Below are positions 56,201 to 63,954 of a DNA stretch of 64,000 nt, piece after piece. The translations under genes and the position numbers were made by a program. This DNA comes from Lichenostomus cassidix (taxonomy: Eukaryota; Chordata; Aves; Passeriformes; Meliphagidae). The stretch is taken from contig CM039196.1 of NCBI GenBank assembly GCA_008360975.2, positions 2,418,001 to 2,482,000 of the forward strand. The letters run 5' to 3'. Numbering within the stretch: the first letter of the stretch is position 1; each line of letters begins with the position of its first letter. The notes under the pieces were generated by a model, which had not been told where the DNA came from, made no database searches, and worked only from the letters and a program-made list of their open reading frames with translations.

Positions 56201-59200
56201 GGGTCTTGAACTTTTTTCAGTTCCTCCCTTGCAACAGTTTAAGCAAATATGGAGTCTTATTTGTAACTTCTGTTTTAGGCAAACATGCAATGACTGATCT
56301 TCCCACAATTTCTTTTCCTCAGTAACTTGCCACTTGTTGACCTGTTTGATCTCATTTGTTAATTTTGCTGGAAGTGTTTCACTGCCAACTGCTGCAGCTG
56401 AGCTCAGCACCCCACAGAAAGCAACACCCATCTCTTATTTCTGTGTTTTTCTACACTGATACACACAAGTAATGTCTTAAGTGCTGCCATGTTTTACCTG
56501 GATACAATTTTATGCAGCTTTTTTTAACTTTCAGCATTTCTTCTGCTTCTGACAGTCAGGCTGAGGCTGTGTGTGCATTTGTGCATGCACAAGTGTAGGA
56601 TAGGAGACTTGGAAGGAGTACTCAGGTTCTCAGCTGTTGTATTCTGGTGTATCTAATGGCCTTTGCCAAAAATTAATTTGCCATAAATTAAGCACAAGTC
56701 AAACCCCTTTGAAAAATGAATGTTTCTATGTGCTCTTTTCCATCCCCACCTAGGATGAATCAGTGCAGCCATTAATGCAGCCAAGTAAAATCCATGTCCT
56801 CCTCTTGGTCCTCCACGGAGGGAACATCCTGGACTCAGGAAGTGGTGACCAGAGCTCTAAGCAAGGGGATGTCAACACCATCACAACAGTGTTTGACACG
56901 GTGATGAGGGTGCATTACCCAGCTGCTCTTGGACACATTGCCATCAAACTTGTCCCTTGCCCAGCCATCTGCTCCGAAGCGTTTTCCCTGGTGTCCAGGT
57001 AAGTTGATGCTGTTTTATCATGGAGTGGGTTTTTTTGGAGATTTTGATTTGTTTTATTTGTTTCCCTGAGATGTTCTGCATGTGGCATTGAAAGCTCTGG
57101 CCATGCTTTGAGAATGCATTTATTAATGTACTAGTGAGGCATTCAGTCTCGATTTCATACTTAGCTGCAGTGAATACAGTAATCATGCAGCACAAGTTCT
57201 CTGATTGATTTATTCTAATTAATCCAATAAATACTGAGGATTTAATTCCTTGTCTGGGGGTTGTTCTGCCAGTGTAAGTATGTTGTCCTTGAAGATTTAC
57301 GTTTGATGGGAGGGAAAGATTTATTAAGCTCTCACCAAGTCAGAGAGGAATAAATAGCCTTTCTGTTTTGAGTCTTTTTTTTTTTTTTTAATTAACCACA
57401 ACACTTGACTGTACTGCCTGCAAGTTATTTTCCCCATATTCCCACTGTCTCTTGCCCTCTGCAGCCTCAGCCCATACAGTTATGACGAGGGCTGCCTGTC
57501 CAACAGCCAGGATCACATTCCCCTCGCTGCTCTTCCCCTGCTCGCCACATCCTCCCCACAGTACCAAGAAGCCGTGGCCACTGTCATTGTCAGAGCCAAC
57601 CAGGCCTACAGTGAGTTCATCAAGTCCCAGGAGGGCACCTCCTTCAATGGCCAGGTGAGCCAGGGGCTGCTGAGGAGCCAGAGGAAGAACAAGTTGGAGC
57701 AATTTTTTCTGAAATTCTCTTTGCCTTTCAATCTCTCAGGAGGGATGGGAACATGACAGTGTTGGGCTGCAATAAGGAAGTGTTGTGCTTTCAATTTCTT
57801 TCTTTCTGAGAGAGAGAGAGAGAGATTATTGCTTGTGTGCTGTCCTGAACCTTTGGGATTCAAAGCAAAGTCTGATCTTTATGTTCAGAAATGAAGCTAC
57901 AAAGCTGTGAAGTTAATCAGGTTTCAGTGTGACACACCTTTCCCAAGCAGGAATGCTGTCTTTGTTACTAAACATGGTCTCTTCCCCATTGCAAACCAAG
58001 GCTGTTTAAGCATTCCTGGCTTTAAAGGACCTTCAGTAACTTGTGCTGGACCTGTCACACCAGTGGGTTTATTTTTTGGGGCTGTGCAGCCACTGCACCC
58101 CATGAAGAGCATGACTGAGCCTCACACCTCTGAGCAAAGTCACCCCAGCCCCAGGAGGGCAGAGACATTGGAGGAGCTGCCACATTGCACTGCTGTAGTG
58201 TAGTTTATCCACCCTGAGCTTCTTCCCAGCCAGCACTCTCCTGCCCAGGGATCTTTGTGCTCTACTGTGCCTATCTGCTTGCATCTTTGGAGGCAGGACA
58301 GTGTTATCCCTGCAGGATACAAGTGTGCAGAAAAACAGGGAAGCCTCCCTGAGGTAGCATGGACAGCTGGCAACGGGGAATCCAGCTTGGTTTCTGGAGT
58401 TAGCACTGGGATCAAGGCTCTGCAGGGCTCAGTTGGCACAGCCAACTCAGCGGGGACAGACAGGACACCTGAGCTGTGTGAGAGAATGGGAGTCTGCAGG
58501 CTGTGGTGGATGTTCATTGGTGGAGTTTTACTGATGAAGGCCCTGGGCATCCTGGTACTCCAACTTGCCCAGCTGTAATCCAGCGCTCCAGCCAACTGTT
58601 AGTTCTGGAGTCAAGGGACTTTTTTTTTATTTCCTTTTTATTTCTTCTTCCTCTCCTCCCCTGCTTCTGTTGCCTGTCTCAGGTCTGCTTGGTAGGGGAC
58701 TGTGTTGGAGGGATCCTGGGATTTGATGCCTTATGCTACAGCAATCAGACTGTGTCCGAGAGCCAGAACAGCAGCCGGCGAGGGAGTGTGGTGAGTGTCC
58801 AGGTAATGCTGGCTCTCAGCTCCTCCATGGACCCTGTTTTCAGTAAGGACCTCCTGAAAAAACAAAGACTCCATTCCTTATCAATGGCAGACATGTCTTA
58901 AGGTGCATAAGGGGATCAGTTTGGGTTTGTTTGCTCTAAACAGGGATGTTTCACCCTCTGGTGTGAAGCATCACCCACACATTAGGGAATGGTTTAGCCT
59001 GAAATTCTGTATTGGCCTCAACTGGAATTTGGGGTAAATAGGAGAGGGAGGATAGGAGGAAAGTGTTATAATGTCAGCATTGTAACATATAGAATTACTC
59101 TTAATTCAGCTAAATCCATATATTTCAAATCCCAGGATACTGATCTTCTGTCTCCTGGAATAACGGTGAACAACAGCCACTGTTCCAGTGGCTCTAATCT

Positions 59201-62200
59201 GGAAGCCAGCAGACACCTCAGCAGGAGCAACATTGATATTCCTCGTAGCAACGGAGAAGATCCAAAGAAGCAGCTGCCACGAAAAAGGAGTGATTCATCC
59301 ACCTATGAACTGGACACGATAAAGCAGCATCAAGCCTTTCTTTCAAGGTAAGATTGAAGATTTGGAAGGAACAGATCCAGCAGTGTCCTGGAGCTGAGGG
59401 TGGTGCATCTGTGGAATGTGAGTGTCGCTTTGTCATCCTGTGATAAGCAAGGTGGAGGAAAACAATTTAGATTAGAGGATTATTGATTTCAGTGTGTTGT
59501 GTATGCAAAAAAAAATTACCAGCTTTCTTGCTGAGTGGCACTGGAAGAATCCAATTCTCTACTGCATCAGTGTTGCAATGGCAAGAAGCCCTTTGAGCTG
59601 CTGTGTGACAGCCAAGGCAGTCAGGGAGCTGCATCTCTGCTGTGCTGCAAGTGTGGGATGGAGGTCAGAAAGTAAATGGAGAAATCATGCGAGGGAACTC
59701 AGTGAAGCAGAACTGGGAACCCAGCATTGTATTAATTTTAAAGTATCTCTGAAACCTGATTTTGAGTTATTCTGTCCCCTGCCAGGGCTGCTTCATTGCA
59801 CCAAGGACGTGTTTCAATTTTGTTATTCACTGTTGAAGCCCCCAGTATCACATTTTTAAGCTGCTTCAAATGGACTTTCAGAAATGTGTCTGTTAACATA
59901 ACCAATGGAATTTTCATAGCAGTCTTGCCATAGCCACTGGTAGTTTAGGGATTTTTTCTGTAAGCCCAGAGGATTTTTCTGGCTGAATCATCTTCTTCAT
60001 CCTCTGGAACTGGACAGCCCAGACCTTTTTCTCCTGCAGGTCAGGAGGAACTGCAATAAATATGCTCTTAATCCTTCTTCCCTCATGTCCCAGGAACTGG
60101 GGGCCAGTGTCCCCCACAGCAAACCCCATTACCTGCGTTGCAGCTGTGTCCAACACTGTTCCTTTTGCCCTGTGCTGAGCTGAAGGCTTCCCATGCATTT
60201 TTCCCCCTCCTTTACTACTTGGAGTCATTGCTTCAGCACAGGGATTTGTGCTGTCCTGCCATGTCAGAGCCCTTTTGTAAATGATTTATTGGAGAGAGAA
60301 GGTATCGAAGTGAATGTTGTTGGTGCACAGAGACAGGATATTCAAAAAGACAGCTGCATTTACAAAATCCACAATAAGCTTCTTGGCTATTTCCAGCAGG
60401 TTAATGAAAGGCAATCAGGCTCTTGTTCTTGCCTCCTCAAAACAGTCTCCTCTATTACAGGAGAAAATATGAGTCGTGCAAAAATGTGCTCACTCTCCTC
60501 CTTGTTATTGACCTCAGGGGCACAGACTCAGTTAAGGAGACTGGGCTGGCATCTTGATGCATTTTTACACCTATTTTAGAATAAGTGCTGAGCCTGATGT
60601 GGATAATGGATTGCTCAGTTCGTTGTTCCAAATAGCTTTGTGCTGCTCCTCCCTGCTCCATCTCTGAAGGGCTCTGCCTGCACCCAACATGCAGCATTTG
60701 TGGGTCCGTGGCAAGAGCTGTTGGGATTCAGTGGGGTGACAGATTGGTGAATCTTTACTTCTTAGAAGTTTTATGTGTTTTCAAGCTTCCCTTTAGACCT
60801 TGGATTAATAATTAGTCTCTTCCCAGAACTCAAGAGCAGGATTCCCTCAGGGAAAGAGGCAGGTTGAAGCTGCAGTAGGAGCTCTCTGTATGTGTCTCTC
60901 ACTCAGCTCCCTGGTGCAGGGGAGGCTGAGGAGCAGGAATTCACTTGTCACCTCCTGCATGTCAGCAGGATGTCACTCCCATGCCCATCCCTGCACCTTG
61001 TTCTCCCAGCCAGCACCAGCAGAATGCCTTGTTGGCCTCAGCCACCAAGGAATGATTTTTCCCATGCAAAAACCAAGCCCTGGTGTGATGTGGCTTTGAG
61101 CAGGAGGTTGGCAGAACAGAGCCAAGTTTTCCTCCTGGGCTCGGCAGACGGGCAGCCTGGCACACAGGGACTTTTCTGTCCATGCCCACTGCAGATTTCA
61201 GCCTGTGCCAAAGACATTCATTTTTATTCATGTATCAGACCTACCCACTTCTCTGGGATAATGCCCAGCAAGCCAGAGCAGCATCTGGAGATTACAATCA
61301 CACATTTATTTTTAAATTCAGTCCTTCTGCACAACTACATTATTTCTGGCTGTGCTGTACTTGTATTATTGTAAATGAGTTGATTTGCTTCTGAAATCCA
61401 TAAGCTCTTGTTTAATTAATGCACACAGTACATCTGCTGCTTTTTAAAGGGAGAACAGGGCACTGAAGATTGTTTGGAGCATGACAGATCCAGAGTTCCC
61501 CTTGGCTCTCATTTCTTTTGATTGCTGAAAAGACAATACCAAGTTCCTGGCAAAAGGAGAGAAGCTGTCCAAATCGCTCCGTGCTGTGCCTGTCTGCTTC
61601 CTCCCTTCCCCCCGAAGAGATGCTGTGGGAAACTGTGTGGAATACACCAAAAACCCCCTGCAACCCTCCTGCCGTTGGGACAGCTTTTCCTCTGGTGCCT
61701 TTTTGGAATCCCTTCGCTGTCACCCTGCTGTCAGCAAGGCTGAGCGTGTTCTAAATGACTTTGCATTCCTCACACACAGCAAACTTGATGCATTGCATCT
61801 TGTTAGCTGAAGCAATTGTAGCTCCACTAAAGGTGGCTTGTTCTCAGCCGTGTTTCAGGGCTGTGCAGCTCAGCACTGTGATCTCAGGCAGGCTTGTTTG
61901 CATCACCGAAACAGGAGCACGCTCGTTTTAGCTGTCACTGCTGTAACCTCCTGCTTTGACACCACTGTTTTGACTTCTCCTGATGTGTGTGTGTCTGGCA
62001 TAAGTAAGTTATCATTCCCTGGCTGGGAACCGGGAGAGCAGAGCCGTGTGTGTGTGTGTGTGTGCAGCTCCAGAGGGAACACGGCAGCGCAGCAGGAGCA
62101 GGCGGAGGTTTAGCGTCCTTTGGGAATGGTGTTCAGCAGAGGAGAGGAGCTGTCTCTGGGATGATGCATTATTTGCCATAGCAGAAAAACAAAATCTGCG

Positions 62201-63954
62201 TGAAACCCGGTTTTCTTCCCCAAAAGTGTGAGCGTTTGCAGCTCCTCCTGGGCTGACTGGCTGTCCCTGAGGGGTGTGTGAGCAACTGCTCTGGTGCTGT
62301 GGGTGGTGGGGAGGGAACAGCCCTGTTTTGGGATCCCAGCAGTGCTGGGGTGTCACTGCCCTCAGAAGTGGCCTTGATGAGCCAGAGCTGTTGCACATGA
62401 GGACATGACAAGTGCTGGTCACCACTTGGAGTTTTGTTTTGGGGCCACAGAGCTGGCAGGAGGCTGTTTGATTAGCATCATTCCCGACTCCAGGCCAGTA
62501 AACTCTTTATCCAACCCAACTCTTACGATATCCATTTCTCCTACGTGTTTTATAGAACCTGTTCTGATGCTTTTTAGAGTGTTTGCAAACACCCTCTTAA
62601 GGCACTGCTGGTGCTGCCTTCAAGTCTCTGCTTCTAATTATAATGAGAAAAACCCACTACAGCTGCCACTGGAATCTGTACAACCTGGAGAGCAACAAAT
62701 TTGCAGCTTAGTGCTTTTGGGCAGGAACAGAAAAACTCAGAAAACCTCTTGTGAACCAGGTTATCAGTGTTACACATCTGTCATTTCACATTCCCAGATT
62801 TAGACTGCAAAGCAGCAACACTTTGTAACATTGGGGGGATTCCCAGGATTTTCACCTAAGCATTCCTGCTGCTGCTTCTTCAGTGTCCAAGGAAAATGTG
62901 AATTTAAGTCTCCGTGTTAAAACTGTGCATTGCCCAGCCTGCACTACACAGAGGTGGAATTTTGCAAACAGATTTGACACCTGAGAGAGGGAGGAAAAGC
63001 TGGATGTGTTTGATACAGTAGCAGCAGCAAAGATTTTGACTCCCTAAAGAAAAAAACATTTTGAGGACATGGTGTGTAAATGAACCCACTTGAATCTTGG
63101 ATTTGTACATCTAAACGATGACAGTGCAATGAGGTCATTGTGGGTTGATTAGCACAGTTTCTTCACTGGAGAGATAGAAATTATATCCACTGTCAATCAC
63201 GAATCCAGACTTCAATTATGAAAACACAGTGAGAATAAAATTCTGACTTTATTTTGTGTTCTTGTCCCAGTTTACATTCTAGTGTCCTGAGAAACGACCC
63301 CACATCCAGGCGATCCAGTAGCTCCATGATGTTGGATGGAGGAAATATTGGGAAATTTGACTTTGAGATCACCGACTTCTTCCTCTTTGGTTCTCCCTTG
63401 GGTCTGGTGCTTGCACTGCGGAAAACTGTAATTCCAGCTCTTGACAGTAAGTCCTGATGCAAACTGCTCCCTTGGTGGGTGGTGTAAGCACCTCCTGCTG
63501 CAATTGCAGGAATCTGGTTAAACCCAAACATTTCTGTCTCAGCTCTCTGTGTGCTCTATGCACCACTGATTATACCATTTCCAAACGTGAAAAGTGCAGG
63601 GCAATTCTTGAGTCTGTAAACATTGTAATAAATTGTTTCAGTTGACTAAACTGGGAGATGAGGGAAATGATAAATCTTTTGCAATTCTGTAACCTGACGG
63701 TTGTTCTTTTTATAGACAAATATTTATAATGTTCTAACAAGCAATATTTTGATACTTGAGAGATTTTTTCTTTGTCTTTTTAGTCTTTCAGCTCAGACCA
63801 GCTTGTCAGCAGGTGTATAACCTGTTCCACCCTGCAGACCCATCTGCTTCACGCCTTGAGCCTCTTTTGGAGAGGAAGTTCTACCTTTTGCCCCCCTTCA
63901 ATATTCCCCGGTACCAGAGGTTCCCGCTGGGCGATGGCAATTCTGCTGTTTTGG
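23139..63954 (+). CDS. PITPNM2: PITPNM2 gene, coding part within window (14 exons, 3' end missing)
   Basis: Class IIA phosphatidylinositol transfer protein (Nir3/RdgB2). The family moves phosphatidylinositol from ER to plasma membrane and phosphatidic acid back at ER-plasma membrane contacts, sustaining PIP2 signalling. Joining 23139-23216, 37586-37800, 39044-39165, 40503-40736, 47170-47493, 50381-50476, 53437-53541, 54390-54460, 56754-56998, 57465-57654, 58683-58802, 59136-59347, 63271-63446 and 63784-63954 gives one open frame of 786 codons plus one base; every junction is GT-AG and phases match. The PITP domain keeps T59, K61, N90 and E248 of PITP-alpha numbering. The FFAT motif is at 351-357 and the DDHD start at about 700. 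PITPNM3 is excluded because it lacks a PITP domain. PITPNM1 is excluded by the [10 protein letters not shown] segment and the linker around residues 640-670, which I recall as PITPNM2-like. The rest of DDHD and LNS2 should lie beyond 64000. Confidence 0.95.
30376..30578. promoter_or_regulatory. Candidate regulatory cluster: paired-homeodomain site plus two RFX-like X-boxes
   Basis: TAATTGGATTA at 30376-30386 is a TAAT-N3-ATTA dimer site of the P3 type bound by paired-class homeodomains, and it includes GGATTA, the OTX/CRX core. GGCACCATGGTTAC at 30452-30465 and GTTGCCATGGAAAC at 30565-30578 resemble the RFX X-box (GTNRCC followed by RGYAAC); the second differs little from the ideal palindrome. 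The three sites fall within about 200 bp. The motifs are seen directly; enhancer function is inferred. Confidence 0.35.
36921..37145 (-). mobile_element. CR1 LINE 3'-end fragment, antisense, more diverged
   Basis: Starts with GATCATGGAACCACAG, a worn form of the CR1 3' terminus in reverse complement. It continues with a GGAAAAGAGCTC stretch, AAGTCCAAC, CACCTCCAGGGATGGTG, GAGAAATTCTTCCTGGT and GTCCAGCCTGAG, all recognisable blocks of the avian CR1 tail. It is more diverged than the copy at 131-315 and so probably older. It ends about 440 bp before coding exon 2. Confidence 0.8.
37586..37800 (+). CDS. PITPNM2: PITPNM2 coding exon 2 (PITP domain)
   Basis: Acceptor TTCCAG ends at 37585; donor AG|GTAAAA at 37801. 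Encodes residues 27-97 and two bases of R98. It holds the segment [10 protein letters not shown], where T59 and K61 match the inositol head-group contacts of PITP-alpha, and [10 protein letters not shown] with N90. Residue 95 is Thr where class I PITPs have Cys, as expected of the RdgB class. Bases 6 nt into the exon (AAAAAG) could serve as an alternative in-frame acceptor removing two Lys, but this is weak. Confidence 0.97.
37801..39043 (+). other. PITPNM2: PITPNM2 intron 2
   Basis: GT at 37801, AG at 39042-39043. About 1.2 kb in which I see no gene, repeat or RNA. Confidence 0.9.
39044..39165 (+). CDS. PITPNM2: PITPNM2 coding exon 3 (PITP domain)
   Basis: Acceptor CCCAG ends at 39043; donor G|GTGAAT at 39166. 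The first base completes R98; 40 full codons follow (residues 99-138), and the last base begins D139. It encodes [17 protein letters not shown] and the following loop, the central beta-sheet part of the lipid-binding fold, a well-conserved block across PITPs. Confidence 0.97.
39166..40502 (+). other. PITPNM2: PITPNM2 intron 3
   Basis: GT at 39166, AG at 40501-40502. Contains a perfect 11-bp inverted repeat at 39690-39716; otherwise nothing recognisable. Confidence 0.9.
39690..39716. repeat. Perfect inverted repeat, 11-bp arms, 5-nt loop
   Basis: CAAAAGTACTT (39690-39700), spacer CAAGA, then AAGTACTTTTG (39706-39716) form perfect arms. It would fold into a small hairpin in RNA. It is far too short for a microRNA precursor by itself. 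Confidence 0.8.
40503..40736 (+). CDS. PITPNM2: PITPNM2 coding exon 4 (PITP domain)
   Basis: Acceptor TCTGTAG ends at 40502; donor G|GTGAGC at 40737. Completes D139 and encodes residues 140-216, with the first base of G217. It contains the family signature [13 protein letters not shown], the regulatory-loop block [11 protein letters not shown], and [20 protein letters not shown]202-W203 stands where PITP-alpha has the Trp pair that inserts into membranes, the usual variation in the class II proteins. Confidence 0.97.
40737..47169 (+). other. PITPNM2: PITPNM2 intron 4, 6.4 kb
   Basis: GT at 40737, AG at 47168-47169. It contains an A/C-rich low-complexity tract at 42271-42350. The 201-codon antisense frame that starts in its end is a shadow of exon 5. 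No other gene, RNA or mobile element is recognised. Confidence 0.9.
42271..42350. repeat. A/C-rich low-complexity tract
   Basis: About 80 bases composed almost wholly of A and C, with runs such as ACAAAAAAAAAACAAC and CCCCCCACCC. On the other strand it is G/T-rich. It looks like a degenerate simple repeat rather than coding sequence. Confidence 0.85.
47170..47493 (+). CDS. PITPNM2: PITPNM2 coding exon 5 (end of PITP domain and Ser-rich linker)
   Basis: Acceptor TTTGCAG ends at 47169; donor G|GTAAGA at 47494. Completes G217 and encodes residues 218-324, with the first base of A325. [17 protein letters not shown] and [15 protein letters not shown] form the C-terminal helix of the PITP domain; E248 falls at the inositol-contact position. 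From about residue 262 the chain becomes a weakly conserved acidic/Ser linker ending in the conserved [16 protein letters not shown], a likely phosphorylated basic-Ser segment. This is the longest exon in the window. Confidence 0.97.
47494..50380 (+). other. PITPNM2: PITPNM2 intron 5, 2.9 kb
   Basis: GT at 47494, AG at 50379-50380. The first half is unremarkable. The second half, from about 48900, is richer in CpG and in transcription-factor-type motifs and is annotated separately as a candidate enhancer. No coding sequence was recognised. Confidence 0.9.
48950..50230. promoter_or_regulatory. Candidate intronic enhancer block (CRE, MEF2, FOX, E-box motifs)
   Basis: The block holds a half CRE ACGTCA (48979-48984), an E-box in ACCATATGG (49024-49032), a perfect MEF2 site CTATTTTTAG (49178-49187), a full CRE TGACGTCA (49208-49215), a GC-box-like GGGCGG (near 49273), an inverted repeat GCACGA/TCGTGC (49406-49423), a second perfect MEF2 site TTATAAATAG (50104-50113) and a FOX site GTAAACA (50192-50198). 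By eye about 19 CpGs fall in 49021-49450, denser than nearby intron. No open frame explains it. Function is inferred; conservation was not tested. Confidence 0.4.
50381..50476 (+). CDS. PITPNM2: PITPNM2 coding exon 6 (linker and FFAT motif)
   Basis: Acceptor TTTTTTCCAG ends at 50380; donor G|GTATGT at 50477. Completes A325 and encodes residues 326-356, with the first base of E357. [19 protein letters not shown] is a conserved family segment. It is followed by [18 protein letters not shown] with acidic flank is the FFAT motif that binds VAP-A/VAP-B on the ER and so anchors the protein at ER-plasma membrane contacts. Confidence 0.97.
50477..53436 (+). other. PITPNM2: PITPNM2 intron 6, 3.0 kb
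   Basis: GT at 50477, AG at 53435-53436. Interrupts the last codon of the FFAT motif. A 178-codon antisense frame at 51685-52221 matches no family I recognise and is treated as chance. No repeats of note. Confidence 0.9.
53437..53541 (+). CDS. PITPNM2: PITPNM2 coding exon 7 (acidic linker)
   Basis: Acceptor TTTTTTAAAG ends at 53436; donor G|GTAATT at 53542. Completes E357, the last residue of the FFAT core, and encodes residues 358-391 with the first base of G392. The acidic [20 protein letters not shown] block is conserved in the family, and acidic residues after an FFAT core also support VAP binding. Confidence 0.96.
53542..54389 (+). other. PITPNM2: PITPNM2 intron 7
   Basis: GT at 53542, AG at 54388-54389. 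About 0.85 kb with nothing recognised. Confidence 0.9.
54390..54460 (+). CDS. PITPNM2: PITPNM2 coding exon 8 (linker)
   Basis: Acceptor CTTGCAG ends at 54389; donor GAG|GTGAGT at 54461. Completes G392 and encodes residues 393-415, ending in [10 protein letters not shown], in phase 0. The SSVE..IIE segment favours PITPNM2 over PITPNM1. It is the shortest exon in the window, and its phase (2 bases plus 23 codons) means skipping it would shift the frame. Confidence 0.95.
54461..56753 (+). other. PITPNM2: PITPNM2 intron 8, 2.3 kb
   Basis: GT at 54461, AG at 56752-56753. No gene, RNA or mobile element recognised. Confidence 0.9.
56754..56998 (+). CDS. PITPNM2: PITPNM2 coding exon 9 (start of lipase-like region)
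   Basis: Acceptor CACCTAG ends at 56753; donor AG|GTAAGT at 56999. Encodes residues 416-496 and two bases of S497. [20 protein letters not shown] is the first strand and loop of an alpha/beta-hydrolase-like fold, seen in DDHD-containing proteins. It is followed by the conserved [21 protein letters not shown] and [16 protein letters not shown]. Confidence 0.97.
56999..57464 (+). other. PITPNM2: PITPNM2 intron 9
   Basis: GT at 56999, AG at 57463-57464. About 470 bases, nothing recognised beyond a T-rich stretch near 57377-57390. Confidence 0.9.
57465..57654 (+). CDS. PITPNM2: PITPNM2 coding exon 10 (lipase-like region)
   Basis: Acceptor CTCTGCAG ends at 57464; donor CAG|GTGAGC at 57655. The first base completes S497; residues 498-560 follow, ending in phase 0. 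[20 protein letters not shown] and [20 protein letters not shown] are near-invariant in the PITPNM family. [19 protein letters not shown] leads to the strand before the nucleophile-elbow position in exon 11. Confidence 0.97.
57655..58682 (+). other. PITPNM2: PITPNM2 intron 10
   Basis: GT at 57655, AG at 58681-58682. About 1.0 kb. It contains an 18-base GA microsatellite at 57808-57825, directly after a CTTT-type pyrimidine run. Confidence 0.9.
57808..57825. repeat. (GA)9 microsatellite
   Basis: Nine GA units, preceded by a TTTC-repeated pyrimidine run, giving an abrupt pyrimidine-to-purine switch on one strand. Likely polymorphic in length. Confidence 0.9.
58683..58802 (+). CDS. PITPNM2: PITPNM2 coding exon 11 (lipase-like elbow; tandem donors)
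   Basis: Acceptor TGTCTCAG ends at 58682; donor CAG|GTAATG at 58803. Encodes residues 561-600 in phase 0: [19 protein letters not shown], then a Ser/Arg-rich end. GDCVG at 565-569 occupies the GxSxG elbow position, with Cys in place of the catalytic Ser. A second, stronger-looking donor GTG|GTGAGT at 58791 lies 12 bases upstream; its use would remove four residues (VSVQ) without a frameshift. The longer form is annotated because I recall it from mammalian PITPNM2. Confidence 0.93.
58803..59135 (+). other. PITPNM2: PITPNM2 intron 11
   Basis: GT at 58803, AG at 59134-59135. 333 bases with nothing recognised. The frame of exon 11 stays open for about 100 bases into it before a stop. Confidence 0.9.
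59136..59347 (+). CDS. PITPNM2: PITPNM2 coding exon 12 (Ser/Arg-rich linker)
   Basis: Acceptor ATCCCAG ends at 59135; donor AG|GTAAGA at 59348. Encodes residues 601-670 and two bases of S671. [19 protein letters not shown] is followed by [20 protein letters not shown] and [20 protein letters not shown]. Several R-x-x-S or R-S-x-S type sites make it a likely phosphorylated, disordered linker. It lacks the long glycine run I remember in mammalian PITPNM2 at about 612-620. Confidence 0.96.
59348..63270 (+). other. PITPNM2: PITPNM2 intron 12, 3.9 kb
   Basis: GT at 59348, AG at 63269-63270. It holds a GT microsatellite at 62046-62064. Open frames up to 160 codons (60892-61374) show no family resemblance. 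No mobile element recognised. Confidence 0.9.
62046..62064. repeat. (GT)n microsatellite, 19 nt
   Basis: Uninterrupted GT alternation, with a shorter GT run about 60 bases upstream near 61984. Ordinary dinucleotide repeat. Confidence 0.9.
63271..63446 (+). CDS. PITPNM2: PITPNM2 coding exon 13 (start of DDHD domain)
   Basis: Acceptor TTGTCCCAG ends at 63270; donor ACA|GTAAGT at 63447. The first base completes S671; residues 672-729 follow, and the last base begins I730. After a Ser-rich stretch ([14 protein letters not shown]), the DDHD domain opens at about F700 with [20 protein letters not shown] and [10 protein letters not shown]. The DDHD domain is a metal-binding-type fold found in PITPNM proteins and in PA-preferring phospholipases. 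Confidence 0.97.
63447..63783 (+). other. PITPNM2: PITPNM2 intron 13
   Basis: GT at 63447, AG at 63782-63783. 337 bases with nothing recognised. Confidence 0.9.
63784..63954 (+). CDS. PITPNM2: PITPNM2 coding exon 14 (DDHD domain, last in window)
   Basis: Acceptor TTTTTAG ends at 63783; donor G|GTAAGT at 63955. Completes I730, encodes residues 731-786, and leaves one base of residue 787. [20 protein letters not shown] carries the first His and Asp (H745, D748) of the DDHD signature, followed by LEPLLERKF and [11 protein letters not shown]. The remaining DDHD residues and LNS2, which binds phosphatidic acid in the family, must be encoded beyond 64000. The final 46 bases of the window are intron. 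Confidence 0.97.

Noticed and set aside
58803..58901. Read-through extension of exon 11 into intron 11 as a truncated isoform
   Set aside because: The open frame runs about 100 bases to a stop but no polyadenylation context supports it; ordinary splicing explains the locus.
60892..61374. 160-codon plus-strand open frame in intron 12
   Set aside because: Inside a defined GT-AG intron and unlike any known protein; likely chance.
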